Below are positions 54,945-64,000 of a stretch of DNA of 64,000 nucleotides, piece by piece. The translations under genes and the position numbers were made by a program. Origin of the DNA: Undaria pinnatifida (Eukaryota; Sar; Phaeophyceae; Laminariales; Alariaceae); the NCBI GenBank assembly GCA_012845835.1, contig JABAKD010000027.1, forward strand, positions 13,500,487 to 13,564,486, given 5' to 3'. Below the pieces are notes generated by a model. It saw only the letters and a program-made list of their open reading frames with translations. It searched no databases and was not told the origin of the DNA. The stretch's first letter is position 1; the number at the start of each line of letters is the position of its first letter.

Positions 54945-55284
54945 TCAAGCGGGGGGCTTCAGAAAGACATCTAGGTGCACACCTGCCGTGGCCTGCTTGG
55001 CCTTCCTCGCCTTAGCAGTAAAGGCCGCTCGCCTACCGTCGACGAGCTTGACCTCCGCAGTGAAGACGAGAGGTTGGGCGCCTATACTGCCCATTTGCAC
55101 ACGTTTGTAGCCCGCGGCCTGTTGGCCATGACTGCCACGCCGTCTAGCGGACATTGCCTCTTTGATGTGTGTTACTGCGAAGGAACAGGATATCATGCAT
55201 AGTGAGCAGCCTTTCGAGCTCTCCACGAGAGAGCTCTGGTGGTGACGCGTATACGGTACCATAACGCCTCCAAAGATGACGAAT
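54945..55284 (-). CDS. Hypothetical minus-strand reading frame running into the gap
   Basis: About 113 codons are open from the gap edge down to a stop at 54,945. From MSARRRGSHGQQAAGYKRVQ it reads GAQPLVFTAEVKLVDGRRAA and a Lys/Ala-rich stretch, ending HLDVFLKPPA. Composition is coding-like, without simple repeats, but there is no known family, no splice signal I trust, and the 5' part is hidden by N. It could equally be a transposon remnant. Confidence 0.25.
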
Positions 55285-55784
55285 NNNNNNNNNNNNNNNN
55301 NNNNNNNNNNNNNNNNNNNNNNNNNNNNNNNNNNNNNNNNNNNNNNNNNNNNNNNNNNNNNNNNNNNNNNNNNNNNNNNNNNNNNNNNNNNNNNNNNNNN
55401 NNNNNNNNNNNNNNNNNNNNNNNNNNNNNNNNNNNNNNNNNNNNNNNNNNNNNNNNNNNNNNNNNNNNNNNNNNNNNNNNNNNNNNNNNNNNNNNNNNNN
55501 NNNNNNNNNNNNNNNNNNNNNNNNNNNNNNNNNNNNNNNNNNNNNNNNNNNNNNNNNNNNNNNNNNNNNNNNNNNNNNNNNNNNNNNNNNNNNNNNNNNN
55601 NNNNNNNNNNNNNNNNNNNNNNNNNNNNNNNNNNNNNNNNNNNNNNNNNNNNNNNNNNNNNNNNNNNNNNNNNNNNNNNNNNNNNNNNNNNNNNNNNNNN
55701 NNNNNNNNNNNNNNNNNNNNNNNNNNNNNNNNNNNNNNNNNNNNNNNNNNNNNNNNNNNNNNNNNNNNNNNNNNNNNNNNNNNN
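55285..55784. other. Assembly gap of exactly 500 N
   Basis: A round-number run of N, normally a placeholder rather than a measured distance. Reading frames that cross it have no meaning. Confidence 1.
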
Positions 55785-57689
55785 AAGCGGCCCCGGCTGC
55801 TTCATGACCCAAGCCGCCCCGGCTGCGTTATGGATCGATGCGGTGAGTTTCGTTTTTTCGTTTTTCGTTTTTTTTTTTTTTTCCTCTAAAAGCCCCAACA
55901 GAGTTGGAACCCAGCGGTAAGCGTCAAACGAACGAGAAGTTAGGTCTTGAATGTTATCAACCCCTACAAATACGGTGATGTGCTGATGTGCCCATTTCGA
56001 GAGCATCCGCTTTAAGACTTCTCGGGAGATAAGACCGGGTGAATCGGCCTTTTGTTTAGGGGTGGTCGTAAACTGGGTACACCATTGCAGTATGATCGCG
56101 CAGCAGTGGGGCTAGTGCTGTGCTGCGCGCGTGTCGAACGTCTCCTTGCACAGCCGCGGTAGATCTGCCCGCGCGGGCGCGGTCGTTTTCAGTGCCCACG
56201 TGAAACGGTGCTGTTTTTCAATGGACTTAAGGGGTTTTCTGTCACGAGACCTGTTTCGGATTTTTTTTCCCTAATGGGTTTTTTTTTTTCCGGTACCGGC
56301 GGCCACCACCCTGAACCGGAACCCTGACAACATCCCCAACCCTATCCCTAACCCTAACCCAAGTCTAGCCAGAGGCCTGCTTGGTGGGTGTGTCGTGGGG
56401 TTGTTGTTCTTGGGAACACTCTATCACGGAGATTCATTGCTGGTAGGACTGAAAACGAAACAAACACGGAGGTGGGGGTAATCCCTGTTTCCCTTTTTTT
56501 TTTTTTTAGCTTTGTCATTCTTTGTTGGATATGTTGTCATTCTTTGTTGGATATTTTCGTTTCCCGGTTCACGTACAACACAGAGCGTCACACGAACACA
56601 GTCGTCGTGCAGGAGAGCTCCGCTGACAAAGGCGGATATTTTTGTTTTCGTTTTTCTGCGGTTAAGTTCGTCCTATATTGAGGATGGGTCTCCATAAAAG
56701 AGTCGCTGTGCGGGTATACCGAAGAAACATTGCCTTCGCGGGTAGATCTACGCGAATTCCTCCTTACATGGCAGTTCGGACAACGGTAGCACCCCCCCAA
56801 CACGCAGTGGCCGATGATGTAATCGTCAATTTTTTGGTGTCACTTTTTTTTTCGTGAAGCCCCCAAAAGGGGGAACAATACGCAATCTGCAACAAAAACC
56901 ATTCCGTACGTCGGACAGATCACGATACAGATCATCTAGATCCCATACCTGACGGCATGCAACCCTAACCCTAACCCTAACCCTATATCTGACGCCATGG
57001 TATATTGTGCAGGATCTGTGTGCCGCAAATCCAAGCAAGGAAAGCATGCGCTAGAGCATTCAGGTCATCCGGCTCTCACCCGGCAACATGATCTATAAGC
57101 CATGCAGATCATATTGACCAGGGATCTGTCTGCCCTGCAATACACAGATCATCTATAGATCGTTACCAATCAATAGGGATATGATCTGTCCGAGGTGTGA
57201 CCTGTTTCCGACACGGATCATCTATAGATCATTACTATTTTTCTATAAGGATCTGATCTGTCCGAAGTGTGAACCATTCGGCGCGTTTTTCAGTCGCCGC
57301 CTGTGCGATAAAAATTACCTGGTATCCGGTACCTGGTTTGTGTTGCGCCAGTTTGCGGAACGTTTCCCTGGTTAAATTTTGCCCTCGCTCCGTTCGAGTA
57401 GCCGCGCCCGAGTGTTTATTTTAATTTGAAGGCTTTCTCCTTCCCACCTATAGAATTTTCTTTGCACGTTTTTCTTCAGCTCCCTATTTTTTTCTTGTGT
57501 CAGAGCCGGGGTCACATACTGTAGCAGCCCCCCCCCCCCCCCCCCTACACTATGGTGCACGCCTTCATGCTGTCGCGAGAAGGGTTCTGATTATTCCTTC
57601 TTTCGTCCTCGTCTCTCGGTTGGAATTGTGATGCAATCGTGTTTTTCGGTGTTTTTCGTTTACTTTTTCCTCCTCGGCTTTTGGTTCAG

Positions 57690-57830
57690 GCGTACATTGC
57701 CGTCTACACCCGCCTACGCAATGTCCTGGGCGATCAAGTTGCGCCCAAGGGAAGGGACATCGAGCAACTCGCTGTGAAGTTTGCAGGAGGCAGCGTGGAG
57801 CGCTCACGGGAGCTGCTGCAAAAATATCAG
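57690..57830 (+). CDS. ORC6: ORC6 cyclin-box exon, second copy
   Basis: Copy of the exon at 47,611 in the duplicated block. It is 141 nt, in frame from AYIAVYTRL to LLQKYQ, with acceptor GGTTCAG and donor CAG|GTGACG. It lacks the extra T of the first copy, so this is the better version of the exon. Confidence 0.7.
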
Positions 57831-58263
57831 GTGACGAGCGCGGCGGGCGGTGGCCCCATGCTACGGTATGCCACCGGCCCTCTCCAATAAGAACGAGCCC
57901 CACAAGAAAACCCAGTCCAAGAAAACACAGAAAATATGACATTCGACAGCGCGTTTACCGGAGTAAATATGGGACACGACCTTTCTCAAGTATGAAATCT
58001 AGCCTACAAGCAACATCATCCCCGCCCCTTCATGAGAGGGCCAGTACTGCTGTATGGGTGCCTCCATTTCTTGCGGGCCTCATCGCCGGGGAGCATTGGA
58101 CCTCTCGTCCAAAGCTTAGCAAACATTGAGGTACTAATCGATGCACGGTCTCGCGGCCTAGGCATAAAACACTTGATAGTAATTTATACGAAACCCAAAC
58201 AGTATTCAAACGGTTTGTCTCAAACCGCACTGCTTGCGAGACACTCGCGGTAGTCTGTGGACG

Positions 58264-58300
<37 letters not shown>

Positions 58301-59264
58301 ATTGCTGCAGTTACACACTTCATGCGACTCGCCGAACACCTCATTGCGCTTCGTGCTTGGTGCAAGCAATGTCTGCCTGGTTGATGAACACACGGCGTGC
58401 TCCGTCCCGGCATAGTAGGGATACGAGGGTCTATGGTCATACGACTACGGCCGTGCACAAACTGAGCCCCCCTTCCCCTCATTGCTTTTATGTTATTTTA
58501 AAATATATATACAAATACGCAGCTGTGATGTCGAGGATTTTGTCGAAACTCGTCTTTGTTTTGGAGTAGTCAAGGCGAGAGATCGCATCGTTGGCTGAGG
58601 CTGAACCCCATGAATTATAGGGCTTTTTGCGGGTCCGGTCGCTGCTCATGGGTCGGGCCGGGTCACCCTGACCCGACCTGGTGACCCGGCCTGACCCGTG
58701 AGATTTCCAAATCCTCCTGACCGGACCCGGCCCGTGATATTTCGAACACCTCTTAACCTGACCCGACTCGAATCCACCGGCGAGACGGCGGGTCGGGTCG
58801 GGTCGTGACCCGTGAGAAGCCCTGATAACTTCCAGTCACGAGGGTGGCAGTATCTACTCTAGCGCCACCTGCAACACGTGTGCGAGATCAACCAACCCGA
58901 CGAAAATGTCGCAGAAAGAGGTGGCACGCGTTGAAATCAAACGAGAACGTTTATTCTGCCACTCCGTAGTCATTGGAGCCTGTCTTGCGACACGATCACT
59001 TCGTGTGGGCTTCTGACGCTTTATTCTATCACCGCCATAGGTCTATGAGCCCTTGTCGTACTACTTTTTAAGGTAGAGCGATTAGTTTATGTCAGCGCAA
59101 CAGCAACAACGACGACAACAACAACACCGCGACAACGGCGACATCAGCAACAACACGATACATGGTACATGCATGAGTCGTTCCGCCCCTCTTGAGCCGC
59201 GATTTTTTGTTTGTACTGACTCCTCCCGCTGCGTACCGTTCGTCGCCGGTTTTCAAATTGTCAG

Positions 59265-59369
59265 GAGGCATGTCGGCGAACTGTTACGGCGGAAAAACGA
59301 GACCTTTTGAACTACACCACGCCCGAATATCACGCGGCGGCCTTCTTAGTCGCGACCGTCGAAGCCGGG
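59265..59369 (+). CDS. ORC6: ORC6 second cyclin-box exon, second copy
   Basis: Identical in content to 49,174-49,278: 105 nt, phase 0 at both ends, carrying TPEYHAAAF, with the same TGTCAG acceptor and GGG|GTGAGG donor. Confidence 0.7.
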
Positions 59370-61968
59370 GTGAGGTGTTTAAGGTTTCACGAGTGGAGCC
59401 TTGCTCGCAAGGACCTGAAATCCACGAACAACAAAATGTGCTGCTGGCCTGAATTGAAGCCGTGTACAACTTTTTGGCTGGTCACATGCGCTACTCGCTG
59501 GACTACGTACGTACTGATAGTTGCGTAACTAAAGCAGGGATCGACAGTACCTACCGCTTACATTGGAAATTGCCGGTAACCACAGTGGACGGTAGGTAAT
59601 GAGAAAAATCGCGGCAATATCGTGGTAGAATCAGGTCCCTAATGCCTCCTATTTAAAAGCTAACACATTTTAATGCCACGATTCACATGCAAGCTCGACT
59701 CCACACATGCATACACTGCGACGAGCACGTAACCGGCACATCAGCACATTAATCATGTGTCTTTGGGAGGTTGTAACAGACTTGCATTGGTGTTGCAGAG
59801 AAAAAAAGTGGAAACCCGGGGGTGTTTTTTGACCGTCCCCGACCTTGCGGTACGGTAAATTACATGTTCGGAAGTACGACCAACAGCTTGTTTGCGTATT
59901 TTACTGGTAGGTAAGTGGTCGACCCATAGGAAATACCAATCCTTGAAGTACAGTTGCTCAACAGGTGGTTCCTTCTAACGCGCGACAAAAGCTACGGTGC
60001 GGGGGTGTACTAGCCGTAGTCGTATGACCCTATAGACAAATAGACCCTCGCACCCCTGCACGGATGGGACGGGGCACGTCAGGTGTTCACCGACCAGGCA
60101 GACACCCCGTGCAACAAGCGCGAAGCGCAGTGAGGTTGTTCGGCGAGTCGCAGGAAGAGCGAGCTAGCTGCATCCTACTAAGAACCGCTTGTGATACGCA
60201 TATTCCGGCACCATGTGCGTTCCTTTCTTGCTCACGGATGACAGCTTCGAGTGGTTTACCTTTTTCGCTGGTGTGACCACTGAAGCCACTCTTGGGGGTG
60301 TTTTTGTGATCGACTCGGAGGCACTCGCTCTAGCGGCTACCATTGTGCTTTCGCGGTTTCGATTTCGGGATATACGCCGCCATGGACGTGGTCTGCACGT
60401 TGCCCCGACAAGAAATATTTAAGTCCGTTTTTGAGTGGCCTAATATCAGAAGCGACAATGGGGGGGGGTATATATACCCCCACCCCCTACCGCACCCCTT
60501 GAAATATACCTGGTATATATATGTATATATAATAGTTGGCCTCGGTTGGCACCGACGCTGTAAAACATTATGCGTATATTGGGGTTGGCGTTGGTTGGCA
60601 ACAACGCTGTAAAACATGCCAATCACTGCGTGAGCTAGACAACCAGGGCACCCTTTTTTTTTTTTTTTTTTTGGCGTTCACCGTGATGGTCATCGAGTTA
60701 GATCATATTGTGCGGGGTGGAGAACCCTAATTCCGCACAAGGGGAATGATCGAATGATCGCATCACGTAGTGTGAGCATGGTAAGGCACCCACGAGGCAG
60801 GTACAGAGTAATATCCAATATTGCTGCCTCTGGAGTGGCCACACCAGATAACGAAGTAAATCATTGGCGCTGTCATCCATCAGCAAAAAAGTAGGCACAA
60901 GATGCCGAAGTCCGTCTTACTAGCGGTTCTTGGAAGGATGCAGTTTACCCTTCATGCGACTCGCCGAACACCTCACGGCGCTTCGCGCTTGGTGCAAGCA
61001 AATGGCTGCCTGGTTGGTGAAAACCCGACGTGCTCCGTCCCGGCATAGTAGGGATGCGAGGGCCTATGGCCATACGACTACGGCCATGCACAAACTGAGT
61101 ACACCCCCCCCTACCGTATTTCGATAGACCACGCGCGGCCCAAAAACGAGCGATGGTCAACGACCGTCTGGGGTATATAGCCTGCGTTGCAACCTTCGAA
61201 GCCAACGTGGTCGCAGGTTTTAAAGGTTTCACGAGTACAGCCATAGGAATGGCACAGACTCGGTGGGTGGATGGGCGGGTGGATGGGTGGTTGAGTGTGT
61301 GGGTGGGTAGGTGGCTGGGTTGTTAGGTGGTTGGGTGGCTAGGTGGATGGGCGAGTAGGTGAGTGAGTGGGAGGGTGGGTAGGTTGTTGAGTGGGTGGGT
61401 GGGTAGATCGTCGCAAAGGAGTCTCGGTGTCCATGGCGTTTGCTGGCGGGAATTTTCGGTTGCCCTGGAGGATAGCAGACTTCACCCATCCAGCCAAACG
61501 AAGCGATGCTGGTCATCGAGCCAGAGGGGTGCGGGAGTGTCTTCGACTCGTACACCTTCGAACTCCGGTGTTTCGGTGCCATGTCCGCGTCGACTGTAAA
61601 TGGCCGGGAAAAGGCTAGAATTTTTTTGGATGTTGTAGCAAAGTACGTTTTCAGAGCACCTGCGGTACTGTTAAGGTTCCCACGTCACGGCGCGAGACCT
61701 GTCAATGACCTCCGGCTTACGCTACAAAGGTTGCGACGGCCGTCGGTTGCCGAACAGCAAAGTGCTTAGGTGACGGGAATAAACTCATTGGTTGGGTGGT
61801 TGGTTGATTTGTTTGCCCGTTGAGTGATCAGCTTCCTCCCCCTCTGGCCCCTACCCCCCCCCCCCCAAACCCCTCCCGGCACGCGCACGCCCCTGATGTA
61901 CTCTGCCCGGTCCTTCCCCCCCCTCTCTCCCCACCGTCCCGCTTCGGTCTCTCTCCCTCGCCGCGCAG

Positions 61969-62055
61969 GTTAAAGTTCAAGCGGTGCGCAAATTCGTGGC
62001 GGCGGAGGTTAAGATGAATGTTCAAGATCTCGATAAGATCTGCGTCGACGTCGTG
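61969..62055 (+). CDS. ORC6: ORC6 KV-helix exon, second copy
   Basis: Same 87-nt exon as 51,868-51,954 (VKVQAVRKF to DKICVDVV), with the same pyrimidine tract, CGCGCAG acceptor and GTGAGT donor. Confidence 0.72.
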
Positions 62056-62331
62056 GTGAGTCATGTATGGGAGTTGTGCTTGTCGCTGGAAAACGGTGCG
62101 ATGGTCCTTCGCGCGCTTCGAGCAGCCGCTAGTTCCTAATTTTCCCTAGTTCATTGTGCGTCTAAACAGCTTGTCTGGTAAAACTCGTAAACCCGTTCGA
62201 CACTTTGAAAGCGAAAACTGACGGAATAAGCATGACGGTTACAGCGTCGTCGGTCCAGCCGAGATCGTCACGATACCTACCTTATCTAGGGTCACCACCG
62301 TCGCCACCGTGCTTCTTTTTCCCGCTCTTAG

Positions 62332-62524
62332 AGAAAGTGCGGGCTCGCTGACAACGAGCACGTTGCGAAGGCGTTCCGCATGACTGCTCCAGGCTCGGCG
62401 GACAGGGGACAGAGGAGCGAGGGCAAGAGAAAACAGGTTTTGCCGGCACCTGCGGGAGGCGGGTGCAACAGCGATGGCTCGCCGGCAACGGCTACGGCAA
62501 CGACACGTCTCGGCGTGCCGGAAG
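62332..62524 (+). CDS. ORC6: ORC6 linker exon, second copy
   Basis: Same as 52,231-52,423: RKCGLADNEHV followed by the basic linker, ending at GAAG|GTTCGT in phase 1. Confidence 0.55.
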
Positions 62525-63155
62525 GTTCGTCGCCGCTTTTCCGAACCCCTCTTCAGGGGGGTGCGTGTGTGCTTCCATGGTTTTCGGAGGTTGCTTCCTC
62601 TCGTTTGGGCTTGGGTTAACAGCGCGGGGTGACTGCTCTGTTGTTTTTTTCTACTTGTCTGAATGATTGAAAACCCATGGATTTGTTTCGCACAAACCAA
62701 CATTGTGAATCCTTTGGGAGCCGCTCACGCGTTTTGGCCGAAGGCTACTTATATTTTTTTCTTTTGCGGTGGATAGAGGGTTAGACCCCTGTATATAGGA
62801 CGATTAACGCCTATGGGTCTGTGGGTGGGTATATCCTAACGTGTTGACTAGGGACTGAACCAGCACGTACTGACAACCCTTGGCCCCACGCGGTTTTCAG
62901 CTCCTTTCAACCACGCCGACCGGAACGATCGTACGCCGATCCGGGCTCGGAATTTTGTATACCCCATTTTTTCCCACATGTGACCCCACCGCTGCCGACG
63001 GTTTGCGCTACGCCATCCCTTTCTACGCCATCTCTTCCGCGTTTAACCCCCTCCGGCGCGAAAAATCTGGACCTTGAATACCGACCGCTGTCGACTGTTC
63101 GCGCGACGCCCTCCCCCTCTACCCCCTTGCACCCTCCGCACCGCAAAACCTCCAG

Positions 63156-63349
63156 ACGTCCCTTCAGAATTGCCGGAAAAACGCCTTGACTTCTCTAAAG
63201 CGGCACCGGGGTCCTCCGGAGCGCAAGCGGGCTCGGCGGCGGGAACAGCACAGTTAGATCCCGCCGCACCTTTGAAAACGTTCGTGAAACGGATTAGGAC
63301 GCTTGAATCGCCCCTTTACGCGGAGTGGTGTCGTCAGGCTTTAGCCTGA
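63156..63349 (+). CDS. ORC6: ORC6 last exon, second copy
   Basis: Same as 53,055-53,248, ending LYAEWC plus six residues and a stop at 63,347-63,349. The second block has no copy of exons 1 and 2, so if the duplication is real this is a 5'-truncated gene copy. Confidence 0.6.
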
Positions 63350-64000
63350 ATGGTCGACCTGAGGGGCGGACGGGCGGCGCGGGGCACCGGGGCGGGAGCG
63401 ACGACACGCCCCACATGCGTTAGGATAATCACTATTAAGGCGTGCAAAAGCAGCATTTTTCCCGCGTAGCCCGTTTAGTCCCGAAAAAAAAAACCCCAAA
63501 TCTAACTTGCACTATACAGAGTTTGTCCCCCAAACATGAGTATGCCCCGTTACAGTTTTGGAGGGGTTAAGGTCAAGTTACGTTTTTGTAGAGAGGCATT
63601 TTGGTTGGATTGGGGTGAGGGGCAGACTCTTCGCTGACGAGCGCAGGCTTTCCCCCCAAAACGCCTCCTTGTGTTTTACGCGCACCCACAAGTTGACCGA
63701 GTATCGCATCGGGATGCGATCGCGAACTCATTTTTTTTTTTCTCTTTGTGTCTGTCGCTCCCCAGCGCCGTGTTACTGTATAGGGGGTGGGTAACGGTGT
63801 GGCAAGACGAGCGTACACGAAGAGATAACTCAACGTATCCACAGCATGCTTGGAGTGCGTAGGCGTATATCCATCCTCGCCCAGAGGTGCGACAGGGAGT
63901 GAGATATTTTACGAATGACTTTTTTTAGGAGACTGTATGGGGTGCGATCCTGACCGCGGTGGAAATTCAAGTAAAGGTAGGGCAGGTCTCGCTAGAATTC

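Larger units (their letters stand above)
55785..64000 (+). repeat. Second copy of the 8.2 kb duplicated block
   Basis: It begins immediately after the N gap, inside the CCGG array, and runs to the window end, so its true length is unknown. It contains second copies of five ORC6 exons, the telomeric tracts, the GATC-rich stretch and the GGGTC element. Confidence 0.95.

Noticed and set aside
55239-56006. Long frames across the N gap
   Set aside because: Translations through N are meaningless.
1-64000. CRISPR array, rRNA operon or bacterial gene cluster
   Set aside because: No regularly spaced repeats with unique spacers, no rRNA signature and no operon-like gene packing; the tandem arrays are minisatellites.

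Overview
The window is nuclear DNA from a eukaryote with an intron-rich, repeat-rich genome. It has no bacterial-style operons, ribosomal RNA or CRISPR array. Nearly all of it is transposon-derived and simple-sequence DNA. Short exons with GT..AG borders and pyrimidine tracts, interstitial TTAGGG-type telomeric tracts, tRNA-derived SINEs and a decayed Ty1/copia integrase fit an alga or other protist, possibly a stramenopile such as a brown alga. That placement is inference; no marker gene settles it.

The main result is one split gene on the + strand that I identify as ORC6, the smallest subunit of the origin recognition complex. Exon 1 (12,567-12,647) starts with MDINIQELLRKL. Exon 2 (20,971-21,056) carries the family's LR-x-S-x-VKC motif. 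The later exons lie at 47,611-47,752, 49,174-49,278, 51,868-51,954, 52,231-52,423 and 53,055-53,248, ending in the family's C-terminal Tyr-x-x-Trp helix and a stop. Together they match ORC6 from N to C terminus, except for roughly 15-25 residues between exons 2 and 4 that I could not find. The gene spans about 40.7 kb for a protein of about 300 residues; its two largest introns (together about 26.6 kb, around the unfound exon) are filled with repeats.

Layout: 1-360, possible minus-strand coding remnant at the left edge. 1.7-5.7 kb, MITE-like elements and a 1.6 kb foldback structure. 6.6-9.2 kb, dispersed repeat family A with G-rich tails. 9.6-10.5 kb, four copies of a tRNA-derived SINE. 11-12.4 kb, tandem repeats and AT-rich sequence. 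12.5-53.2 kb, the ORC6 gene; its introns hold SINEs, minisatellites, a repeat cluster at 29.7-36.4 kb, a tRNA-Ser(CGA)-like gene at 36.6 kb, tandem arrays at 37.3 and 39.7-41.6 kb, a copia fragment at 44.4 kb and a CCCCGGCTGC inverted array at 45.2-45.7 kb.

A 500-base run of N (55,285-55,784) is followed by a near-identical copy of 45,694-53,896 at 55,785-64,000, repeating the last five ORC6 exons. The copies differ almost only by small insertions and deletions, many in homopolymers, and the second begins inside the CCGG array. A redundant contig (second haplotype or second assembly of the same locus) is more likely than a true tandem duplication, but sequence alone cannot decide.
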